The notes below the pieces were generated by a model. It saw nothing but the letters and a program-made list of their open reading frames with translations. It had not been told where the DNA came from and searched no databases. A DNA stretch of 13,669 bases from JBOGIF01 sp050742415 (GTDB lineage: Bacteria; Actinomycetota; Acidimicrobiia; Acidimicrobiales; AC-14): the NCBI GenBank assembly GCA_050742415.1, contig JBOGIF010000210.1:1-13669 (forward strand), in the 5' to 3' direction. Position 1 is the stretch's first letter. Each line of letters opens with the position of its first letter. The translations under genes were made by a program, and so were the position numbers. This document shows positions 1 through 5,174 of the stretch, piece after piece.

Positions 1-255
1 ATGCAGGGGAAGTTCCGCTACCTCAACGTGGGCCTCGGCGTCATCCTCGCCTTCGTGGGTGTGAAGATGCTCCTCATCGGTGAGCCGTTCGAGGTGCACC
101 TGCCGACCTTCGTGTCCCTCGGGGTCATCGCGGTCGTGATCGCCGTTGCGGTCGTCGCCTCGCTGCGCGCCGACGTCCGCGACCGCCACGACGGCGTCGA
201 CCCACACCGCGAGCGGCCAGTCCCGGTCGACCAAGAGGCGCCGCGTGAGCCCTGA
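1..255 (+). CDS. TerC-family integral membrane protein, C-terminal end (5' truncated by window)
   Basis: The reading frame is open from base 1 and ends at a TGA at 253-255, giving 84 residues. The ATG at base 1 is probably an internal methionine, because the peptide starts in the middle of a family motif. The pattern F-R-Y-L-N-x-G-L-x-x-I-L-A-F-x-G-V-K-M-L, then a loop, then L-P-T-F-V-S-L-G-V-I is the last two-helix unit of TerC/Alx-type proteins, linked in that family to metal (tellurium or manganese) homeostasis at the cytoplasmic membrane. Two hydrophobic segments are visible at about residues 10-27 and 37-54. They are followed by a charged, proline-rich cytoplasmic tail (about 58-84) that looks lineage-specific. 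The upstream helices and acidic metal-binding residues lie outside the window. The family call is fairly safe; substrate cannot be judged. Confidence 0.72.
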   Translation: MQGKFRYLNVGLGVILAFVGVKMLLIGEPFEVHLPTFVSLGVIAVVIAVAVVASLRADVRDRHDGVDPHRERPVPVDQEAPREP

Positions 256-402
256 GCCGCTCCATGCTTCACCAGACGCCCGGTATGAGGCGGCTGCGGG
301 TGGTCACGAACTGCCGGTACGACTCACCCAGCGCGGCGTGCAGCGCCTGCTCTTCGACGCGGACCGGCGCACCAGGCCATCGAACCCGAGGAGGACAAAC
401 TC

Positions 403-663
403 ATGAACTGCCCTGTTGACAGCGCCACGCTGCTCATCTCTGAGCGGCAAAACGTCGAGATCGACTACTGCCCCGAATGCCGAGGAGTGTGGCTGGACCG
501 CGGCGAACTCGACAAGCTCCTCCGCCAAGCCGACGACGACTGGGACGAGGACGATCGCGAGCGTCGACGCGAACCGGACCGGCGGCCAACCGATCGGCAT
601 GACGCCTACCCGCCCAAGAAGAAAAAGAAGGGTTGGCTCAGCGACATGTTCGAGTTCGACTGA
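403..663 (+). CDS. small zf-TFIIB-type zinc-ribbon protein
   Basis: This 86-residue protein has a strong ribosome-binding site (GAGGAGG at about 388-394) before its ATG. The core is C3-P-V-D ... D-Y-C23-P-E-C26-R-G-V-W-L-D-R-G-E-L-D, the signature of the zf-TFIIB (TFIIB-like zinc ribbon) family. The second cysteine of the usual first CxxC is an aspartate (D6), so only three cysteines remain. I believe this CPVD variant also occurs in other actinobacterial members, so it is not necessarily inactivating. The middle (about 43-68) is very acidic, then rich in Arg and Asp. A lysine run at 72-76 precedes a W-L-S-D-M-F-E-F-D tail, which looks like a conserved C-terminal anchor. The molecular role of these small proteins is not established. 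It lies about 150 bp after the TerC-like gene in the same direction; that gap holds no convincing gene. Confidence 0.82.
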   Translation: MNCPVDSATLLISERQNVEIDYCPECRGVWLDRGELDKLLRQADDDWDEDDRERRREPDRRPTDRHDAYPPKKKKKGWLSDMFEFD

Positions 664-760
664 CACCCGCGACCGCTACCGACTCGAACACCAGCGGCAG
701 CATCGGGAGTACTACGCGGTCATGCGGGAGCTGACGGCGAAGGCCGGAATGCCGATGCCC
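662..760 (+). pseudogene. htpX: probable fragment of an M48 (HtpX-like) metalloprotease gene
   Basis: Directly after the zinc-ribbon stop, in another frame (codons at 662, 665 and so on), the sequence reads E-Y-Y-A-V-M-R-E-L-T-A-K-A-G-M-P-M-P at 707-760. HtpX proteases carry a very similar stretch just after their first membrane helices (x-Y-x-x-V-x-E-L-A-x-R-A-G-x-P-M-P followed by K/R-V-Y). Here the similarity stops exactly where the minus-strand transposase similarity begins, at about 760. There is no start codon with a ribosome-binding site, no membrane helix upstream and no HExxH zinc site downstream. I infer a short internal relic of htpX left by a deletion or insertion. The match is only about 18 residues recognised by eye, so the family call is moderate. 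Confidence 0.4.
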
Positions 761-1002
761 TGTGCCAGCGCTCGACCTTGCCGGTGGTGGTCGGTGAGCG
801 GGGGGCGGTGAGCAGGTGCTTGATGTCGTGGTCGGTACAGATTCGGTCGAACAGCACCGGGCCCGGCCCGAAGCGGGCGGTGAAGACCGGTGAAGACCTT
901 TGCGTTGTCGGTGAGCACCGCTTCCGGGGCGCCGTGGCGGGCGATGGCTGACTCCAGGGCGTCACACACCGGCCGGGCAGTCGCCCGGGCCACCACGGCG
1001 GG
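761..1002 (-). pseudogene. IS481-type transposase fragment (DDE integrase core), frameshifted
   Basis: Read on the minus strand, the sequence gives V-V-A-R-A-T-A-R-P-V-C-D-A-L, then A-P-E-A-V-L-T-D-N-A-K-V-F-T-G, then after a frame change A-R-F-G-P-G-P-V-L-F-D-R-I-C, and S-P-T-T-T-G-K-V-E-R-W-H at the low-coordinate end. These are the catalytic-core blocks of IS481/rve-type transposases: the second Asp in L-T-D-N and the Glu in K-V-E-R. The first Asp block and the DNA-binding N-terminus are missing, and the C-terminus stops at about 761. A 10-bp tandem duplication (878-887 and 888-897) shifts the frame between the D and E blocks, so no active transposase can be made. No terminal inverted repeats were recognised. 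This is a dead, doubly truncated copy. Confidence 0.8.
878..897. repeat. 10-bp tandem duplication that breaks the transposase frame
   Basis: The unit CGGTGAAGAC occurs twice in direct succession. Deleting one copy restores a single minus-strand frame reading V-F-T-A-R-F-G through the catalytic core, so the duplication itself is the frameshift. It is visible exactly in the sequence. Confidence 0.9.
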
Positions 1003-1214
1003 GTGTCTTGGAGCCGCCCGGCGGCGTCGTAGGTGAAGTTGTGCGACCCGGCGGCACAGAACCCGCCCGGTTCCGGGATAGGCGGAACGTCTGGTTGGTC
1101 TTCGTTCCGCAATTCGTAGGCGGTGACGCCGCCCTGCCGCCTCGCACCGGTTGCGCTCGGCGGAGTCGTAGCGTGGTCAGCGGACTCGGGCTGAACGGCT
1201 GTCATTGACCGGTC
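1003..1214. other. non-coding debris between transposase relic and vapC; contains an RHS-like peptide
   Basis: No intact gene is supported here. On the minus strand, 1011-1040 encodes N-F-T-Y-D-A-A-G-R-L, which matches the YD/RHS repeat pattern (x-Y-x-Y-D-A-A-G-R-L). It is only one repeat unit long and sits in a different frame from the first transposase block. The rest reads as low-complexity GC-rich sequence in every frame. It may be a scrap of an rhs-type gene beside the transposase fragment, or chance. Confidence 0.35.
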
Positions 1215-1628
1215 TCAGGGCAGGAGCGTGAACGCCTCGACGTGGCGAGGCCGCACGACCCGGAAGTCGCGTCCGTTGAGGGTGGCGATCTCGATGACAC
1301 CGAGACGCTCGGCGATGGTGACCACGGCGGCATCGATGAGCCCGAGCCCCAAGTCGCTGTAGCGGGCCGTCAGCTCGGCCACCCGCCGCCAGTCCGTCGC
1401 CGTCAGATCCTCGACGATGAAGTCCCCGACCGTCACCGACGCCACGAACGCCGCCTCCGTCTCCGCTCCGAGACGATCCCCGATCAACCACGACGTCTCC
1501 GCCGCCACCAACGCCGGCAGCACCAGCTCGGCTGAGGGACGGGCATCCAGCAGCGCCACGCACGCCTCGTGATCAGCGTCGCGACGATCCGCCGCCGCGA
1601 ACAAGACGCCGGTGTCGAGGACGATCAC
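1215..1628 (-). CDS. vapC: VapC-type PIN-domain toxin (ribonuclease)
   Basis: This 137-residue protein is the usual size for VapC. It shows the PIN acidic set: D5 in the opening V-L-D-T-G, E44 in A-A-E-T-S-W, D99 in L-G-L-I-D-A-A-V, and D121 in T-L-N-G-R-D-F. PIN toxins use this cluster with Mg2+ to cut RNA, often a tRNA anticodon loop or rRNA; the target here is unknown. The GTG start at 1626-1628 overlaps the antitoxin stop in a GTGA, indicating translational coupling. All catalytic residues are present and there is no sign of decay, unlike the mobile-element debris immediately beyond its 3' end. The call as a type II toxin is strong because the partner antitoxin is adjacent. Confidence 0.9.
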   Translation of the reverse strand: MIVLDTGVLFAAADRRDADHEACVALLDARPSAELVLPALVAAETSWLIGDRLGAETEAAFVASVTVGDFIVEDLTATDWRRVAELTARYSDLGLGLIDAAVVTIAERLGVIEIATLNGRDFRVVRPRHVEAFTLLP

Positions 1629-1879
1629 ACGTCGCGGGCGGAGCGGTGCGCCACCGACTCGGCGATCACCTCACGGTGCCGGCGGCCGATGTCACCACCG
1701 GTCGGGCCGGAATCGCCCATGCCCACGAACCCGAAGCGCCGACGACGCCACGACGCGGTCAGCACGCCGTTGGCCACCAGCTCGGCGGCCACCTGCTCGG
1801 GCGCCACCCCCCGCTCCGCCGCCGCGCCCGCGACGCGCTCGGCCACGTCGTCCTCAACCTCGATCGTCCAGCGCGTCAC
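1625..1879 (-). CDS. vapB: VapB-type antitoxin
   Basis: This is a short protein, 84 residues from the GTG at 1879 or 86 from an in-frame GTG at 1885. Its N-terminal part (T-R-W-T-I-E-V-E-D-D-V-A-E-R-V) resembles a ribbon-helix-helix DNA-binding segment. The C-terminal part contains the F-G-F-V-G-M-G-D-S-G stretch followed by a charged helix, typical of VapB antitoxins, where this region occupies the PIN active site of the toxin. It is first in the two-gene operon and overlaps vapC by 4 bp. I prefer the 1879 start because a TACACT -10-like hexamer ends exactly 7 bases before it, which suggests a leaderless transcript. The 1885 start has only a GAGG 11 bases upstream. Autorepression with VapC is expected from the family. 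Confidence 0.83.
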   Translation of the reverse strand: MTRWTIEVEDDVAERVAGAAAERGVAPEQVAAELVANGVLTASWRRRRFGFVGMGDSGPTGGDIGRRHREVIAESVAHRSARDV

Positions 1880-1886
1880 GACCACC

Positions 1887-1892
1887 AGTGTA
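1887..1892 (-). promoter_or_regulatory. candidate -10 element of the first vapBC (TACACT), leaderless geometry
   Basis: On the minus strand TACACT fits the actinobacterial TANNNT -10 pattern and is followed by 7 bases and then GTG at 1879. Transcription would then start on the first base of the start codon. No convincing -35 is visible. If the 1885 GTG is the true start, the hexamer would be too close and this reading fails. Confidence 0.45.
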
Positions 1893-2011
1893 GGAACCTC
1901 ACCAGCCCGTCCCTGCCGATCAGGCGTAGACCGAACCCGTGGGTGCCGTCGGCGGTGGTCACCCTTCCCGGTGAAGCCGGGCCGCGCACCACGGCGCCGG
2001 CGTCGTCGTCG

Positions 2012-2037
2012 CCCAGGCCGTGCCGGTGTGGCCTGGG
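2012..2037 (-). terminator. hairpin immediately after otsB stop codon
   Basis: CCCAGGCC (2012-2019) and GGCCTGGG (2030-2037) form a perfect 8-bp GC-rich stem with a 10-base loop. The stem begins at the base next to the otsB stop codon (2038-2040, minus strand). There is no T-tract, so it would be an actinobacterial-style stem-only terminator or an mRNA 3'-end stabiliser. The remaining gap to the vapB promoter (about 1893-2011) contains no gene I can support. Confidence 0.55.
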
Positions 2038-2778
2038 TCAGAGGCGGCGCAGGAGGGCGAGTACGCCGGTGGGGCCGTCGACCACGGCGTCGGCGCGGGC
2101 CAGCAGCTCGGCGGGCGCTTCGGTGCTGGCTACCGCCACACGGAGGCAGTGGGTGCCGCCCGCCTGGAGGGCGTCGAGGACGTCGAACGCCTCGATGTCG
2201 GCGTGGTCGTCACCCATGAAGCACACGGCGCCCAGGCCGGCGCCGGCCTCGGCCAGGACCGTCCCCTTGGTGCAAGGCACGGGCGGCCGCAGCTCGTAGG
2301 ACATCCGGGCGGCGTGCACCACCAGACCCGTCCGCTGGGCCTCGGTCTCGGCCCACAGGCGGGTCTCCGGCTCCAGCGCTGGATCGGTCCGATAGTGCAG
2401 CGTCACCGAGAGGCCTTTGCGTTCCACGCCGACCCCGGCGATGCCAGCCCTCTCGGTCCGCCCCGCCACCTCGTCGACTGCCGACCTCCATGCCTCGGCG
2501 GCGTCGTTGCTCACCACGCCCTCGGCGGTCACCTCCTCCAAGCCGTACAGGCCCGAGAGCATCAGGCCCCGGCCGGCGAAATGCTCGGCGAGGAAGGCGG
2601 CGGGGCGGCCGGAGATGATCCCGACCCGGGCGTAGCGGGATGCGAGCCCGGCCAGGACCCCGGCTGTCCCGGGAACAGCGAGGGCGGCGGCGGGGTCGTC
2701 GACGATCGGCGCGAGGGTGCCGTCGAAGTCGCAGAAGATCCCGGTGGAGGCTGGGTCCTGGCGGAGCGGTGCCAGCAC
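2038..2778 (-). CDS. otsB: trehalose-6-phosphate phosphatase OtsB
   Basis: This 246-residue HAD-superfamily enzyme removes phosphate from trehalose-6-phosphate in the cytoplasm, the last step of OtsAB trehalose synthesis. Visible motifs are D17-F-D19-G-T-L (nucleophile and acid/base Asp pair), S56-G-R-P (motif II), the K171-G segment after E-L-R-P, and G189-D-D-H-A-D (motif III Mg2+ ligands). The L-x-G-L-Y-G-L-E pattern at 74-81 is typical of this family. The chosen start is GTG at 2776-2778, 23 bases after the upstream gene's stop. The frame stays open much further upstream, but that part is a shadow of the preceding gene. No otsA lies in the window. It is last in a three-gene minus-strand block with LytR_C and DUF3263 genes, which may link trehalose metabolism with envelope functions; that link is inference. 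Confidence 0.92.
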   Translation of the reverse strand: MLAPLRQDPASTGIFCDFDGTLAPIVDDPAAALAVPGTAGVLAGLASRYARVGIISGRPAAFLAEHFAGRGLMLSGLYGLEEVTAEGVVSNDAAEAWRSAVDEVAGRTERAGIAGVGVERKGLSVTLHYRTDPALEPETRLWAETEAQRTGLVVHAARMSYELRPPVPCTKGTVLAEAGAGLGAVCFMGDDHADIEAFDVLDALQAGGTHCLRVAVASTEAPAELLARADAVVDGPTGVLALLRRL

Positions 2779-2801
2779 GCTGTCGGGCGGGGAGAGAGAC
2801 G

Positions 2802-3392
2802 TCAGGGAGCGGTGGTCGAGGTGGCTTTCGTCGTCACCGTCGCCGCCTTGGTGGTCGCCGTGGCCGCCCGGGTCGTGGCCGTCGTCGCCTTCGTCGTGGC
2901 TGTTGCCGGCCTGGTGTCTCGGCCCAGCACCACCAGCACGTTGGTCGCGCCCAGGGCCACGGCCGGGGGTGACGCCACCGGGACCACTGCGGTAGGCGAT
3001 AGGCCCAAGGCCGTGGCGACGGCCTGAGCCTCGGCCTCGTAGCCCTCCGCGAACTGCACGGTGGTCTCGTTCACAGGGCTGACCGTGGCGGGGGTCAAGG
3101 TCTGGTAGCCGGCGTTCTTCAGCACCGTGCTCTTGGCGGCGGCCGCTCCGCTCACGCCGGAACCATTGGCCACGAGCACCTTCACCTCCGACGGCTGCCG
3201 AGCAGCCAGGGTGGTGGTGGTCTCGGGCAACGGCTCGCCGGTGAAGTCGTCGAAGGGAACGGTCGTAGTCGGGCCGGGAGTGGTGCTGACCGACGGGGTC
3301 CCGGTGTCGAGGGCCTGGAGCAGGACTATCCCGAGCACCATGGCCACGGCCAAGAGGAGGGCGCCGCGCGGGCCTGCGCCGCCGGCGTTCAC
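2802..3392 (-). CDS. membrane-anchored LytR_C-domain protein (VirR-like) with Thr/Ala repeat tail
   Basis: The protein has 196 residues. Residues 9-28 (R-G-A-L-L-L-A-V-A-M-V-L-G-I-V-L-L) form one N-terminal membrane anchor. A Thr/Pro-rich linker follows (about 30-62), then a LytR C-terminal-type domain (about 68-158) opening with E-V-K-V-L-V-A-N-G-S-G-V-S-G-A-A, the family hallmark. The tail (164-196) is four 7-residue Thr/Ala/Lys units. The domain is predicted to lie outside the membrane. In Mycobacterium tuberculosis, VirR (Rv0431) has the same anchor-plus-LytR_C layout, affects vesicle release and the cell wall, and as I recall follows a DUF3263 gene as here. It starts with GTG overlapping the DUF3263 stop (GTGA). 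Molecular function is unproven; a role in envelope glycopolymer or peptidoglycan binding is inferred. Confidence 0.85.
   Translation of the reverse strand: MNAGGAGPRGALLLAVAMVLGIVLLQALDTGTPSVSTTPGPTTTVPFDDFTGEPLPETTTTLAARQPSEVKVLVANGSGVSGAAAAKSTVLKNAGYQTLTPATVSPVNETTVQFAEGYEAEAQAVATALGLSPTAVVPVASPPAVALGATNVLVVLGRDTRPATATTKATTATTRAATATTKAATVTTKATSTTAP
2820..2903 (-). repeat. four tandem 21-bp (7-residue) repeats in the LytR_C protein tail
   Basis: Residues 164-191 are TATTKAT, TATTRAA, TATTKAA and TVTTKAT, each from a 21-bp DNA unit that is slightly diverged. A partial unit (STTAP) completes the protein. Such in-frame repeats can change copy number by slippage. The Thr-rich composition resembles wall-spanning or glycosylated linkers in actinobacterial surface proteins, which is inference. 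Confidence 0.8.
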
Positions 3393-3649
3393 CGTCGCAG
3401 CGGTTGGCTCGCCGGGCGCCCTTCGATACGGGCACGCCGACGGAGTGAGCGCTGCCGCCGCAGCCGGTGGACCACGAGCGGGTCGTAGGCGGCGGCCTCG
3501 CCGGAGGCCAGCAGGGCGCTGAGGAGCTGGTAGTAGCGGGTGGGGGAGAGGTCCAGTCGGGCGCGGATGCCCGCCTCCTTAGTGCCCGCCTCGGTCCACC
3601 ACGACCGCTCGAAGTCGAGGATCGCTCTGTCCCGCTCCGAAAGTGCCAC
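3389..3649 (-). CDS. DUF3263 protein
   Basis: This 86-residue protein starts at the GTG at 3647-3649. The opening A-L-S-E-R-D-R-A-I-L-D-F-E-R-S-W-W and the later L-D-L-S-P-T-R-Y-Y-Q-L-L-S-A-L match the DUF3263 family, a small actinobacterial group. The pattern looks like a compact helical domain with a helix-turn-helix flavour (x-I-R-x-x-L-x-L-S-x-T-R-Y-Y-Q), so a DNA-binding role is possible but not shown. The C-terminus is strongly basic (R-R-Q-R-S-L-R-R-R-A-R). GGGAGG lies 13 bases before the start. The frame is open much further upstream, but that extension runs antisense through the tRNA gene and is not real. The stop overlaps the LytR_C start by 4 bp, so the two are translationally coupled. 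Confidence 0.85.
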   Translation of the reverse strand: MALSERDRAILDFERSWWTEAGTKEAGIRARLDLSPTRYYQLLSALLASGEAAAYDPLVVHRLRRQRSLRRRARIEGRPASQPLRR

Positions 3650-3726
3650 TGGGGTCAGGCTGCCTCCCGCCGGTCTCGATTTCAAGGACCCTCTGCCGAT
3701 GTCGAGGCTACCGTGGTGGTCCGCCC

Positions 3727-3800
3727 GCCGGTGTGGCGCAGTCCGGTAGCGCAGGCGACTTGTAATCGTCAGGCCGTCGGTTCGAATCCGACCACCGGCT
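3727..3800 (+). tRNA. tRNA-Thr (anticodon UGU)
   Basis: The cloverleaf can be drawn by hand: acceptor GCCGGTG (3727-3733) pairs with CACCGGC (3793-3799); D stem GCGC/GCGC; anticodon stem GGCGA/TCGTC around loop CTTGTAA, giving anticodon TGT at 3761-3763; T stem GTCGG/CCGAC around TTCGAAT; discriminator base T at 3800. The variable loop is short (5 bases). CCA is not encoded. It reads Thr ACA and related codons. The minus strand through it yields the familiar spurious peptide G-R-I-R-T-D-G-L-T-I-T. No duplicated 3' end was seen nearby, so there is no evidence of an integrated element at this tRNA. Confidence 0.95.
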
Positions 3801-3926
3801 CTCGTTAGCCGGCACTTCTGGCGGTCATCCCACCCAGCCCGGCCGACATCTCGTCGATCACGGCGGCGCGCCTGTAGGACGCCCGTCGTAGGGGGAGTAG
3901 CGGTCGGGGTCCGTCGGGACGAGTAT

Positions 3927-3955
3927 GAAGGAGGACGGAGCATGAATCTGTGATG
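3927..3955 (+). promoter_or_regulatory. ribosome-binding region with three-codon mini-ORF before the reductase start
   Basis: GAAGGAGG (3927-3934) is followed 7 bases later by ATG-AAT-CTG-TGA (3942-3953), a complete three-codon ORF (M-N-L-stop). Its TGA shares a base with the in-frame ATG at 3953 and overlaps the GTG at 3950. A second GGAG (3937-3940) stands 9 bases before the GTG. The best Shine-Dalgarno therefore serves the mini-ORF, and the reductase could be translated by termination-reinitiation. Confidence 0.5.
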
Positions 3956-4954
3956 CCGGATCCTCCCGGAGACCAGGGCTCGAGCGCCTCCACAGGCGGC
4001 AACGCCGGTGAGTGGCACAGGCTGGCGCCCGACATCGAGGTCGCCGGGCCGAGCACGCCCTTCCCACTGTCGCGGGGCGCGCCCGAACGCAAGCTGCGCA
4101 TCGTCGATCGCTACAACCGCCGAGCCGTCGTCACCGGCCGCGAGACGCTCACGTCGACGGGCACCATCCGCCTTTCGTTCCAGGTCGTCGACGACGAGCC
4201 GTTCGATTTCGATCCAGGCCGCTTCATCGGGATCCACACCACCATCGCCGGGGTGGGGCCGAGGCGGACGCCGTACTGCCTGGTCTCGCTACCCAACCCG
4301 GACAGGACCTTCCAGCTCCTGCTCCGTCTGGTCCCCGAGGGCCCCCTGTCCCGCTACCTCGGGGCCAGGCGGGAGGGGGACGCCATCGCCTTCCGCGGTC
4401 CCCTGGGCCGGTCCATGGTTCCGAAGACGAATGACGAGACGCTGAACCTGCTCGCCACGGGGGTGGGCATCGGGCCATTCCTGGGCCTCATCCGGCTCCT
4501 GGTCAGGCAGGGATCGACCCAACCCGTCCGGCTCTACTGGGGCCTGCGCTTGGCCGAGGACGTCTGCCTGCTCGACGAGCTCGACGAGCTCGAGTCGACC
4601 CACCCCGACTTCCGCTACTACATCACCCTCTCGCAGCCGCCGAGCGGCTGGACGGGGCTACGGGGCCGCATCACCGAGACCGTCCCGCCCCACATGGCCA
4701 CGCTCGGGGCCAGCCGCTTCTACCTGGTGGGCAACGGGGCGATGATCGACGAGATGGCCGCGGCGCTGTCCGACCTCGGCGTCGACCGCACCGCCATCTA
4801 CGCCGAGGCCTACTTCAACGCCCGGTACCGTGCCGATCCGGAGGTGGTGGCAGCCGTGCGGAACCGGTTCGTGGCTCACGACCTGTTCTCACCGCATACG
4901 GACGACGACTACTCGATGCTGCGGCTCGAGCGGCCTCTCAATCGTCGCCGGTGA
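3950..4954 (+). CDS. ferredoxin-NADP reductase-like flavoprotein oxidoreductase
   Basis: The 334-residue protein has a flavin domain and an NAD(P) domain of the FNR superfamily. After a divergent N-terminus of about 45 residues, an FAD-binding barrel (about 48-150) carries R106-T-P-Y-C-L-V-S, the flavin-binding RxYS-like motif with C in place of S, and G131-P-L-S-R-Y-L. The nucleotide domain carries G171-V-G-I-G-P-F and V260-G-N-G-A-M-I-D-E-M. The conserved region ends near the aromatic A-Y-F-N at 287-290, followed by a variable tail. Such enzymes move electrons between NAD(P)H and a ferredoxin, flavodoxin or oxygenase partner; no partner gene is adjacent. The start is GTG 3950 or ATG 3953. 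It stands alone between tRNA-Thr and the two-component system. The superfamily is clear; the exact donor and acceptor are not. Confidence 0.85.
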   Translation: MMPDPPGDQGSSASTGGNAGEWHRLAPDIEVAGPSTPFPLSRGAPERKLRIVDRYNRRAVVTGRETLTSTGTIRLSFQVVDDEPFDFDPGRFIGIHTTIAGVGPRRTPYCLVSLPNPDRTFQLLLRLVPEGPLSRYLGARREGDAIAFRGPLGRSMVPKTNDETLNLLATGVGIGPFLGLIRLLVRQGSTQPVRLYWGLRLAEDVCLLDELDELESTHPDFRYYITLSQPPSGWTGLRGRITETVPPHMATLGASRFYLVGNGAMIDEMAAALSDLGVDRTAIYAEAYFNARYRADPEVVAAVRNRFVAHDLFSPHTDDDYSMLRLERPLNRRR

Positions 4955-5093
4955 CGCCGGAGGCGGCGACGGTATTCACCGACGGGCACGTCGACGGGTC
5001 ATCGATCGGTGGCTTCCAACAGCTCAAGGAGTGGAGCGTCGTTCAGGGGGCGACCACCGCACACGACCAGTCCCGGCACCGCCACGAACGTGC

Positions 5094-5127
5094 GTTCAGC
5101 GGGGATTCAGCGGGCGGTGCTAACAAT
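5094..5127 (+). promoter_or_regulatory. 11-bp-spaced direct repeats and -10-like hexamer upstream of the response regulator
   Basis: GTTCAGCGGGG (5094-5104) is followed at once by ATTCAGCGGGC (5105-5115), sharing the 9-mer TTCAGCGGG with an 11-bp period. A similar unit, GTTCAGGGGGC, lies at 5041-5051. A -10-like AACAAT is at 5122-5127. OmpR/PhoB-type regulators bind tandem 11-bp half-sites placed where a -35 would be, so this is a likely autoregulatory operator for the downstream response regulator. The 220-bp gap (4955-5174) otherwise holds no credible gene. Confidence 0.5.
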
Positions 5128-5174
5128 CCTGGTCAGGCTGCCCGACAAAGGGCCGGAGTCGAACGAGCCCGCGC

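Noticed and set aside
2779..3435. Upstream extension of the otsB frame to 465 residues
   Set aside because: This part is a shadow of the LytR_C gene in another frame with composition unlike a protein domain; OtsB family length and motifs fit the 2778 start.
3727..3949. tRNA-Thr as an integration site for a genomic island
   Set aside because: No integrase, no repeat of the tRNA 3' end and no shift in gene character were seen around it.
3650..4237. Long minus-strand open frame extending upstream of the DUF3263 gene
   Set aside because: It runs antisense through tRNA-Thr, giving the well-known artefact peptide G-R-I-R-T-D-G-L-T-I-T, and into the reductase gene; the real gene starts at about 3649.
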